Assembly (NCBI GenBank): GCA_035079385.1
Contig: JAVHKY010000071.1
Coordinates: forward strand, 808,001 to 872,000
Length of the DNA: 64,000 nt
From: Aspidiotus rigidus
Taxonomy: Eukaryota > Arthropoda > Insecta > Hemiptera > Diaspididae
Direction: 5' to 3'
The notes beneath the pieces were generated by a model. The model made no database searches and was not told the origin of the DNA. It was given only the letters and a program-made list of their open reading frames with translations. The translations under genes were made by a program, and so were the position numbers. Shown in pieces: positions 1 through 8,387 of this stretch (positions are counted from its first letter, which is position 1; each line of letters opens with the position of its first letter).

Positions 1-257
1 CCATTGCCAGGTGATCCGTGACGCCATTTTCATGAAGATGATCCTTTGTAATCGTTTTAGAGAAGGCTCTCATAATTTTCTTTTTTCGAGCTACAAGAAC
101 TGAAAGTTTGAGGAGGATTTCTTCATTGGACCATGGGGATCACGGCACCCCTGATTACGATAGGAATCAGGCAAACGAGTATACAATATGATATAAGGGA
201 AGAGCCCTACATATGAAACTGCAGTGCAACTGTGGTACCGATACGTGTACCTAGTTT

Positions 258-370
258 TAACAGGGAACCTGTTCTGTGAAAAGTTATTTTGAAGAATTAG
301 TCGTACGCCGCGCTGCGTGTCGGATGACGTCCAACAAAAACTGATCTAACTAAAATTTTTTTCAGGTTCC
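258..370 (+). repeat. Family A repeat, 5' partial copy
   Basis: Starts with TAACAGGGAACCTGTT, the 5' signature of the family A repeat seen in fuller form near 21.1 kb and 62.4 kb, followed by the family's CG-containing stretch and a TTTCAGGTTCC remnant. The inner minisatellite and 3' end are missing, so this is a truncated, diverged copy. It carries no coding capacity. Confidence 0.6.
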
Positions 371-819
371 AGCAATCTCATAATTATATATATAAGTCTT
401 TACACGAGCTTCTTAATTCTCGACTCAAAAAAAAAACCGGACCACATTAACGATTGTATTTATTAAATAAAATCGAAAACAAAAGTTTATTAACGACGTT
501 TTAAAATAACAAATTTGACGAAAATGTTTTAAGAATAAAATATTGACGTCGTGAGAGGAGTTCTGCATGCAAGCATTATTTGAATCGAACTGAAGATAAC
601 TAAATGAAACAGGAAAAAGATACAGTGACCACGATGAGTAATCATTACTCATAATCCATAATAATAATCTATAATATTCTATTTTACATTGTTTGATTGT
701 CGTGTTAGAACACCTCATCGTTCATGAAAAAAAAAGCTTCAAGATATCTACGGGTTACGTCATAATGACGTAATCCGGAGTTCCTACGAAGGAGATCATT
801 GAAAGGGCGCATAGAGCAT

Positions 820-995
820 CTTTAGTGCGCATTTATAGTGGCGCTTGATCTGATCGAGCAAAGAAAGCAGCGCAGCGTTTCGTAGGCAGGAAAGGAACAT
901 AGCAGAACAGAGAAAAGAAAATTCAAAAGGATATTTTCTCTGCTCTGCTTTGCTTTGCTTGCTTGTTCGCTGCGCCACTATAAATCCGCTCTTAC
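820..995. repeat. Small foldback element
   Basis: ATTTATAGTGGCGC at 831-844 recurs as its exact reverse complement at 972-985, and the sequence between is purine-rich on the left and pyrimidine-rich on the right, so the whole segment can fold back. It looks like a MITE-type relic. No target duplication was recognised. Confidence 0.5.
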
Positions 996-1035
996 ATACA
1001 TATGTATGTAAATATTTCGATGGTCAAAATTTTTC

Positions 1036-1260
1036 CGAGGTGTTGGACTTGAAAAATTTCAACTCCCTCCACTCATATAGTTAGGTTAGGTTATGTTTTG
1101 TCCTCCTATAAAGTTAGATATAGGTTGCCGATCGGCCAAACAGACAACGGTGAACACTGGACATTTTTACCGCATTTGAAAAATTTCGACTTTCGAACTA
1201 AATTTCAACTTCTGAGCTACATATGATAGGAACGGGACCAAGAAAAATTTCGATGTTTGA
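1036..1260. repeat. Diverged family A minisatellite units
   Basis: Two or three degenerate units of the form GAAAAATTTCGACTTTCGA ... CATATGATAGG match the inner repeat of family A. Neither terminus of the family is recognisable. A short AGTTAGGTTAGGTTATG stretch lies inside; it is too short to be a telomeric array. Confidence 0.4.
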
Positions 1261-1399
1261 TTCTTTAAATTTCTTCGTTTTTCGTTCAACTTCATTATCA
1301 AAACCGTCGTTCTTCCTAGGAGATCCATGTCGAACAAAAAGGACTTGTCGTTGGAAGAGAACTGTTGAATGATGTTCAATCAAATGTCATTATGAATGA

Positions 1400-2960
1400 C
1401 CTGGATACACTACAAAATGCGCAAATATTATTTGAAAAAAAAAAAAAAAAGTTCGGTGATGCTATAACTAAGTTGATTAAAGTGAAAATGAAAAATCTAC
1501 ATTATCATAATTAAAAAAAAAAGAAAAAACGCTCAAGTTGATCCTAAAAGTGACTGCATTATCAAATTATCCCTTAAAAAATCAATTATTGTAATTCGTC
1601 CATATTCCAATTATTTATCATCGTCTTACAAATTTTTCAAAGTGGAAAAGAAATTGATCATAAATAAAGATAAGGCGAGTTCATCAACCTTCCTTTTTTT
1701 TTTTTTTTTTCATACGGAAGAATAACATTAACTTGAAATCAAAAAAGTTACAAAATATGACATCGATGTTGACATTCATAATTACTATTACTCCGAAAAA
1801 CCAACACAACAAAATTGAATATCGTATACGCGCAACCATTGTATAACACGCAGCAGAAGTTAGAAAACCTGATTTGAGAAAATTTTCCTAAATTCGTGTA
1901 TAAAATCAGCCCGCAAGTAGAGATTTCAAACTTATATGAAAACTGGAAAATGGTGCGTGATAAGTCGCGCGTATACGTACTCAAATTGGCAGTGAAAGCA
2001 CACAATCATAAGATTATATACCGTGTAACTGTAAATTGTAGCATACGTATACAAAAATGTATGGGAGGGGTTATACGAAGATGTCGTGGCGTGGCAGGGA
2101 CGCGACACAACGCCTACTGCGCTGCGGCCGGGGCCTGCGACTGATATTCTCGTCGTAACGAGTGGAATACGCTGGATGACATGTACCTAATTTAGAGACT
2201 GAATTTGCTTCGACTTTCATCATCAACCAGCCAGTGTCACTCTACGTTCGAAGACCAATTGAAAAAGCTTTCGCAGCGCGAAAGTATAACCGACTTTTCC
2301 TATATCTTATTTTCCTACATCTCTACTTCTTTTTTTTTTTTTTTTCGTTTTCTTCATTATTGGCTACATGATATTACATACCTAATCGTTTTCGTTTCTA
2401 ACAGCAAATAAACTTTGTTTTCCAAAATGAGTACTTTTCAAAGGTCTTCAAGTATTTTCATTCACTCTTCTGTATCAGTAAATCTACAACCTAATACTGC
2501 ACCCTCTCTCCCGCTTCGATGAATGGAATATTCGTCAAAAATTTTTAATCACCAAACATGAAAGAAGTACGAGTATTATTCACACTAAAGGATATAAAAA
2601 TGAAATCATTTGTTAACAACGGCAAAATGACATCGTTTTCCGACACAAGTTCATCTTTGAAACTTGCCTAGCATTATTTTATTCAATCTTATATACTGCT
2701 AATATACAACTTACAACCCCGTCTCCTTCTCAGAAAGAAACACTTTTCGCGCACAAGTCGGTAACACTCTTCATTTTCCATACTCCATAGCAACATTCAT
2801 TCTTTTCAACGCGGAGTGGTTAACTCGACTTACCGCGCTCCCAATTTTCTAAATTGAAATAGAAAAAATCTCAAAAACCACCAATCTAATTTTCAAAAAA
2901 ATGAGCCTGTTCTCTATGCAAATATAAAACTTCAATAATCCTCAATTTCATACGAATCGA
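1400..2960. other. No gene recognised
   Basis: AT-rich sequence with long A and T homopolymers (near 1433-1450, 1514-1528, 1696-1710, 2329-2346). Short open frames here lack any recognisable motif. A GC-richer patch at about 2060-2150 has an open frame on the plus strand but no domain signature. Confidence 0.5.
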
Positions 2961-3011
2961 CCCAATACCAACCGAGAACATTCGCCCACCAATAAAAGTA
3001 CATACACCATA

Positions 3012-3304
3012 AAATTGAAGAACGAATTAACTCTATAAACGACTACATTTGTAGCCGAGACATCAACGTACACAGCTTCAGAATCCTGACTGAGGAAGAC
3101 TCACTCTCAGACCTTTTCTTCATAACAGGTACCGCCGAACTAACAGCACAAAAGAAACCACCAATCAACATAGAGATTGTTACTCCTGACCTTCACTCCA
3201 CTGAAGACATAGACAACTTTGTGCACAACCTCGCCACCACAATTCAAAGCTGCATCCAGAAACCTCCGAAAGAATTTTTGTCTGACACAATCGAAACGGG
3301 TTGA
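3012..3304 (+). pseudogene. Jockey-type endonuclease/RT linker remnant
   Basis: An open stretch of about 97 codons without a starting ATG, ending at TGA 3302. Its second half reads as an alternation of 'IEIVTP' and 'EDIDNFVHNLATTIQ' motifs. These resemble the linker between the endonuclease and reverse transcriptase of Jockey-clade LINEs; the intact element at 8.4-11 kb has the comparable 'LRIRLKSPHKLEEAVDSF' at residues 263-280 of its ORF2. Neither catalytic domain is present, so it is at best a fragment. A chance open frame or an unrelated exon remains possible. Confidence 0.35.
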
Positions 3305-3477
3305 TAAGTTAACTGATGAAGAGAATTTTCACCACCCATCTAATCCTCAGGAAAATTGCAGGTACACATCTTCAGATGTAACATTATAACGTACCAAAGC
3401 CCACACAAAAAAAAAAACAAAAAAAAACAAAAAAAAAAAAATTGATCCATTCAGTAGTTTTGGAGGAGTGAAAAGTG

Positions 3478-3645
3478 TCCGGGGACCCAAACTTTTTCGA
3501 AGCCACTTTTCCGAAGGCTATTTTTGTGCGAATGGACATTCTTCCGAATAGACTATTTTCCGAAAGCCATTCTTCCGATAATATTTTTCCGAAGTCATTT
3601 ATGGCCTTCGGAAAAGTGGCTTCGGAAAAATGTCCGGGAACTGTT
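3478..3645. repeat. Foldback built from TTCCGAA motifs
   Basis: The ends TCCGGGGACCCAAA and the reverse complement of TGTCCGGGAA pair, as do CGAAGCCACTTTTCCGAAGG and its counterpart GCCTTCGGAAAAGTGGCTTC. Between them TTCCGAA or a close variant recurs about eight times. This is a compact palindromic element with iterated motifs, probably a non-autonomous DNA transposon. No protein is encoded. Confidence 0.55.
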
Positions 3646-3910
3646 TCGAAGACAAAAAAATCTTATAATATAGGGTGGCGCAAAAGTCATATCACGTACA
3701 GTTGTTTGGCATGAATATAATAATTATGATATGCGTATGATACCGGTGACGAATAAAAAAAGATCGTCGGTAGAGTGTGTGGGTTTCTGCTAACGTTACT
3801 TGCTGAGTAACGTCACAGCATAAATGATTGTTTAGTACTTGCTCAACTGTTCCATTCTACCCAGCTGAAAATGAATCAATTTATTTCATGAAATTTACAC
3901 GTAGCCGTTC

Positions 3911-3941
3911 CTGAAGATGATATGTGATGTATCGAAATGTC
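3911..3941 (+). ncRNA. Hammerhead-ribozyme-like core
   Basis: CTGAAGA (3911-3917) is followed by a possible stem II (GATA paired with TATC around a 7-nt loop), GAAA (3934-3937), then TGTC. This is the order of the conserved hammerhead core CUGANGA / stem II / GAAA / NUH. About 40 nt downstream is AATAAAGCC, as expected for a retroelement tail. Stem I pairing is weak (only the first pair is convincing), so self-cleavage as a monomer is doubtful. Penelope-like elements are known to carry such motifs; no Penelope ORF is left next to this one. Confidence 0.4.
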
Positions 3942-4769
3942 GTATTGTAGCTCTTCGTTCTATCGAGTGGCAAATAAAGCCATTTTTGTATGTAAATTAT
4001 GAATCAATTTGTATATGAGCATAAGAGATAGTCAAGAAGTGTAGTTTTTTATGCTGTGAAAAATGTAAATTTTTTCGGCCACGAGTTTAATACGGCCTTT
4101 TTTTTTCACAAGTGAGCAACACCCGCAGTTGAATAAGAAATACTTAAGTTGGGATTGTTATATTCATGTATATTATGTACTACATAATATTTTCGACAAT
4201 ATTCAGTAACCAATGTTTAGATTTTCTTTACATTTATTGTTGGAACCGCGATTTTAAGGCCAAATTTCGCACTTTGACCTCGTCTGGCATCATGAATTCG
4301 GCCTGTCAGGTCTGCCAGACTGATCGACTCGTGAAGCATACGTCTTATACTACAATTCGATACAAATTTCAGCTGGGGATCTTTTCGATTAAATATCTAA
4401 GAATTTTTCTCCATTTGTGGCTAACGTCATCTTCGTCTCCTGCTACTCAGTGCTGCCAGACTTCCAGGATGTCATTTCTCATGAAAAATACTTGAAAAAT
4501 AAGGGTACGGTAATTTTAGATCCCTCCAATTAAAAATTTGCAGTGAGCTCCCGGTCCATGTTACCCGTCAGGTCAACTTGGCCTTGATCACTGAGCGCAG
4601 ATGCCACCAAAGGACGGACAACAACACCTCTTGCACGCTTCTTTTCTATTTCTCACTACATCAAACACCGTCAATACGCTTCCTTACTGTTTAACTTTTG
4701 GGATGTTTGAGTAAGTCACTTGAACTTTTTTATGACTCTTTGTTTCACTTGTACGTTGATTTATAATCT

Positions 4770-5582
4770 TTCTTTAAACGTTGTGGTTATTTGTAGATAC
4801 AGTATCTACGGGTAAAACGGTATTCGTAGGTACATTAAATATAGGGGATAACGGAAGGTCCAGAAGGTGATCTATTTGTCAGTGATATTAATGACCATTC
4901 TAAAAGAACATTAAACAGCAGGGAAAAATACAACTTGATGTTACCAATTATTATGAAAATTGCCAGCCTAGCTCCTTGCCACGGAACAGAACAATTCATG
5001 GGCTACTTGACAGCCATGAAGCAGGTGGCTAAGCTGGTGCGAGCAGGGCACAATATTGATACACGAAAAGCAGTAGAAAGTCCGTGCCACGAAAAAGAGG
5101 ATGAGAATACTGAAGTGAGTCCCAGCGCCTCAACAGATTATCCACTCTCCTGTGAAACAGCACCAAAGAGCAAGTTTAAAAGCCTCACATTTCGTGCAAA
5201 ACTGAAAGCTCGAGGTCGACCAAAACGGGCTGAGAGGCAATTTTGCTCGTTCAACAAGACAAGCGCTGATCGAAAAGCTCCGGATCGCAACGGGAAGAAA
5301 CGTTCTGCAAAGGGAGAGCAGAAATCCAACGCCAAAAGACCACGCCTTTCGTCATAAGATTTCTTGGTGTCCCGTATGCGCCTCACAATTTAGCAGCGGT
5401 GACACGAACCTTATGTCGACGGATTGTTGTCAGCAGATTGTCCATGAGTCTTGTTTCCTCGAATTTGACCTATGTCCAGATTGCGGAGCCTAGCAAACCG
5501 TTACTAGCCAAAGATAATGTATCTACGAATACCGTTTTACCCGTAGATACTGTATGTGAGAATAACGCTAACCTTCTTTAAA
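4770..5582 (+). mobile_element. Deleted MULE with 9-bp target duplication
   Basis: TTCTTTAAA occurs at 4770-4778 and 5574-5582, directly outside terminal inverted repeats of about 59 bp (4779-4837 and 5515-5573). The inner ~40 bp of the repeats are nearly identical (ATACAGTATCTACGGG ... GGTATTCGTAGG); the outer 18 bp are more diverged. A 9-bp duplication with long TIRs is typical of Mutator-like elements. Only 795 bp remain, with the C-terminal end of a transposase-like protein inside, so the element is internally deleted and non-autonomous. Confidence 0.75.
4935..5493 (+). pseudogene. MULE transposase C-terminal remnant with zinc-binding tail
   Basis: The first part (4935-5357) encodes about 140 residues: a helical 'FMGYLTAMKQVAKLVRAGHN' segment followed by a basic, Lys/Arg-rich tail with 'RGRPKRAE'. 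It resembles the region after the SWIM domain in animal MULE transposases. In the next frame, and continuous with the stretch that precedes it, 5359-5493 encodes a cysteine-rich tail (WCPVC, then DCCQQIVHESC, then CPDC) with RING/PHD-like C-x2-C spacing. A single frameshift near 5340-5358 separates the two parts. The catalytic DDE domain is absent. The placement exactly between MULE-type TIRs supports the call. Confidence 0.6.
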
Positions 5583-5631
5583 TTACTAGACAGAGTATAG
5601 CTTTGCTGCATTCTGATCGGTTTATGTGGAT

Positions 5632-5716
5632 GCTCAATACGCGTAATAAGCAGAAAAACTTTGCACAATACGCGTAATGGGTAGCCTGCCTGCTTATTTC
5701 GCTTATTGAGCAATTA
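5632..5716. repeat. Short hairpin with GCGTAATAAGC arms
   Basis: TGCTCAATACGCGTAATAAGCAG and the downstream CTGCTTATTTCGCTTATTGA pair with two mismatches across a spacer of about 40 bp. CAATACGCGTAAT is repeated within the left part. Probably a small foldback relic. Confidence 0.4.
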
Positions 5717-6134
5717 CCTACGCAAAGTAAGCGTAACATATCAGGACCAATTATTTTTTATAATATTTACATACATAATAATTATGAATTCGCATGTCCA
5801 ATTCTCTAAAAACTCGAGAACGACTCATCAAACTGCGAGCTAAAAGTTTTGAGATTTATTTTTGTTGATTTCTGAACCACATCTATCTGTAAAAGGAGGT
5901 CTCAAAGCCCTCCCCACCCCCACGGGAGGTGGTAAGCCATGAATAATTCCCTATAACCCAAGAATGGATAAACCGGTTCCGGATTCTTCGAGTAGATTTT
6001 CAGCTTCTCTGGGAAAGAAGTTTCGAATTTCTTTTCGCCTATAACACGCGCCTGCAGGATTAACGTACAGCGTACCTGAATACCGTATTTAAAGTACCAT
6101 GAGTAGCGTGTACCATGGATGACTGATCTTCTTT

Positions 6135-6391
6135 TAACAGGGAACCTGTTCTATGGGGGGTTTTTTGAGGAATTTGCTCTGCGCCGTCCGGCGACAAACT
6201 TGAAAAAATTTGGACTCCTATTGTATATAGCTTAGAGGATGAAATTTTTTCAAGTCCCCCTTCCATCTTAATATAGCTCGAGAGTAAAAATTTTTCCAGG
6301 TTCCCCTCCTATCATATATAGCTCGGAGGTTGAAATTTTTTCAAGTCCCTCTCCTATCATATATAATTTTGACTCTCGAGCTATATATATG
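6135..6391 (+). repeat. Family A repeat, 5' half (split by LINE)
   Basis: Begins TAACAGGGAACCTGTTCTATGGGGGG and continues through several units ending in TATATAGCTC / CTCGAGCTATATATATG. It stops where the Jockey-like element starts and resumes after that element's poly(A) at 11244. The two halves together have the same order of parts as the uninterrupted copies near 21.1 kb and 62.4 kb. Confidence 0.8.
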
Positions 6392-6912
6392 TAAAGATAC
6401 AGGTGGATCACCTTATCTTTGCCTATTATTCAGTTCTGTCTGGTCGAGTCCTGTCCATTTTATTGTGAGCGTGACTGCGTACCTATTCTATCATTTACTG
6501 ATTGTATAAATAATATCAGTTCACGTTATGCTCTCCTTCGAGCTCGTACCTACTTAGTCTAAAACTCATGTACAATTATTGTCCTTGAAGTTTTCGATGA
6601 TTCGTTGAAATATCGACGCATCATTCTTGAAAGTTGTTTTTATTTGTTTTCGTAATAAATCGAATTGCATTTCATTTAATCACTTATTAAGTTATTAGAT
6701 ATATATGATAGAGTTCGTCGCTGTCTTTGTCGTGAATAGCACGTTTGCCTTCGCGTTAATGTTTTTCGCGTAATATACTCATTAGTGTTCAAAAAAAAAT
6801 ATATATATGTAATAATAACAATAATAATTCGTAATAACAACGATACACACCGAGTGCATCTCATTCGCAGCTCGTGACCGCGTGAAAAGCTGACTCGGCA
6901 GCTTTGTAGCTT
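6392..6912 (+). promoter_or_regulatory. 5' UTR of the Jockey-like LINE
   Basis: A 521-bp leader with no long open frame lies between the insertion point and the ORF1 start. In this clade the leader contains an internal RNA polymerase II promoter; a TCAGTTCTG stretch at about 6429 resembles an initiator, but no promoter element can be assigned with certainty. Confidence 0.45.
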
Positions 6913-8385
6913 ATGTCGAATTTGCTACGTAAATTTACAAACAAAACTAGTCCGAAAAAAACACAACTTGTTGATAGCAAAACTGTTGTTCTTTGTAAAT
7001 GTACAAGTGAAGAAATTTTAAGTATCATCAAGAAAAATGTAAACAAAAGCGAACTGAACTCCGACACTACGCACAAGGTTGAAGGTCAACGATCAACAAG
7101 TGAAAACGATTTGAAAGAAGAATCCAATCACATGGTGAAATCAATGGATGGGAAAATAACAGACTATTTTGCATCGTCAAATGGACAGGTTGTCCCTCAA
7201 GTGAATAATGAGCAGATAAACACCAAGGAGCTCCCTGTGTCCAGTCAATCCTCTGCGTCCAAACTACCCTTAATCAACGAATGGCAGACGGTGTCAGCAC
7301 GAAAAAGGGGTCGAGATGATAGTTCCAGTGGAAACTCCCCTGAGCAAACGCAAAAAAAGTCCAGTCTTTCTGTAAAGAATCGATTCCAGGGTCTACCCAT
7401 GGTGGATGAACAAACCGGCGATGAAGAGAAGAAAAGAGAACCCAAACCACCCCCAATCTTCATACAAGGCGTTGTTAGTTTCTCAGGTATGATGAATAAA
7501 TTGTCTGAATTCACTAATGCAGATACTCTTCTCACAAAATCGCTCACCAATAATGTGGTGAAAGTTATAGTTGAAACTTCGGATGAATTCAGGGCTCTGG
7601 TCAAAAAGTTACGTGAAAACGGCATTAAATTCTATACTTACCAAGTGAAAACAGATCGAGCATTCAAGGTGGTGATTAGAAATCTCCACAGCTCGACAGA
7701 CGTTGAGGAAATCAAAATGGCCTTGAATGACAATGGGCATGAGGTCAGAAATATTGTTAATATCCGACATTGGAGCACTAAAGAACCGCTCCCGCTATTC
7801 TTTGTTGATCTTGAACCAAAAGATAACAATAAAAGTATCTATGAACTAAAGACGCTGCTACACACAATTATTCGCGTTGAAGCTCCCCGTCCCCATCGTG
7901 ACATTGTGCAATGTAAGCGATGCCAGAAATATGGGCACACAAGAACATATTGTGCCCTCCCTATTGTCTGCGTGAAATGTGGCGAGGAACATGATAATAG
8001 AGTATGCACAAAAGAACGTGACGTGCCCCCCAAATGTGGCCTTTGTGGTGGAAGCCATACAGCAAACTATAGAGGGTGCCCCGAATACAAAAAATTGTCA
8101 AAAAATAGAAACCCACCGTTAAAGACTCGTGAAAACCAAAATCTTCCTCCCCCCTCCAGTCAAATCAATAATAACGCAAACGTACCTAAGAGGCAAACTC
8201 AACCACCCCGTTCCTACGCTGAGGCTGCTGAAACTTCTGATCAAACTGTCAACCGTCTTACACTGCTAGAGAAGCTAGTTGAAAATCTCACTCTGCAGCT
8301 TACTAAACTAGGTGAACGCATGGACCAAATGCTAACTATTATAGTTAATATAACAGGTTCAAAGTCAATAGGCACAAAATCATAA
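6913..8385 (+). CDS. LINE ORF1, gag-like RNA-binding protein
   Basis: A 490-residue nucleic-acid-binding protein that would coat the element's RNA and form the ribonucleoprotein particle. The N-terminal ~175 residues are low-complexity and rich in Lys, Ser and Glu. Residues ~181-330 have the RRM-like/PRE_C2HC arrangement of insect Jockey-clade gags ('FKVVIRNLHSSTDVEEIK' at 251-268). Three CCHC-type zinc knuckles follow: C334-C337-H342-C347, C353-C356-H360-C365 and C375-C378-H382-C389. The C-terminal ~60 residues are predicted to form a coiled coil (LLEKLVENLTLQLTKLGERM). The frame is open throughout. Its TAA overlaps the ATG of the downstream ORF by one base. No host homologue is implied. Confidence 0.9.
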   Translation: MSNLLRKFTNKTSPKKTQLVDSKTVVLCKCTSEEILSIIKKNVNKSELNSDTTHKVEGQRSTSENDLKEESNHMVKSMDGKITDYFASSNGQVVPQVNNEQINTKELPVSSQSSASKLPLINEWQTVSARKRGRDDSSSGNSPEQTQKKSSLSVKNRFQGLPMVDEQTGDEEKKREPKPPPIFIQGVVSFSGMMNKLSEFTNADTLLTKSLTNNVVKVIVETSDEFRALVKKLRENGIKFYTYQVKTDRAFKVVIRNLHSSTDVEEIKMALNDNGHEVRNIVNIRHWSTKEPLPLFFVDLEPKDNNKSIYELKTLLHTIIRVEAPRPHRDIVQCKRCQKYGHTRTYCALPIVCVKCGEEHDNRVCTKERDVPPKCGLCGGSHTANYRGCPEYKKLSKNRNPPLKTRENQNLPPPSSQINNNANVPKRQTQPPRSYAEAAETSDQTVNRLTLLEKLVENLTLQLTKLGERMDQMLTIIVNITGSKSIGTKS

Positions 8386-8387
8386 TG
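8383..8387 (+). promoter_or_regulatory. TAATG stop-start overlap of ORF1 and ORF2
   Basis: The ORF1 stop TAA (8383-8385) and ORF2 start ATG (8385-8387) share one A. The same UAAUG arrangement is the signal for termination-reinitiation of the second ORF in the insect retrotransposon SART1, so ORF2 here is probably made by translational coupling. Confidence 0.75.

Noticed and set aside
1080..1096. AGTTAGGTTAGGTTATG as telomeric TTAGG repeat
   Set aside because: Only two to three imperfect units inside family A-like sequence.
3670..3700. TAGGGTGGCGCAAAAGTCAT as a mariner 5' end
   Set aside because: No matching inverted end or transposase was found downstream.
6697..6711. AGATATATATGATAG matching the sequence after the LINE poly(A) (11242-11256) as a 15-bp target duplication
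   Set aside because: The sequence before it is not family A, while the junction at 6391 restores a family A unit. The word is common in family A, so the match is likely chance.
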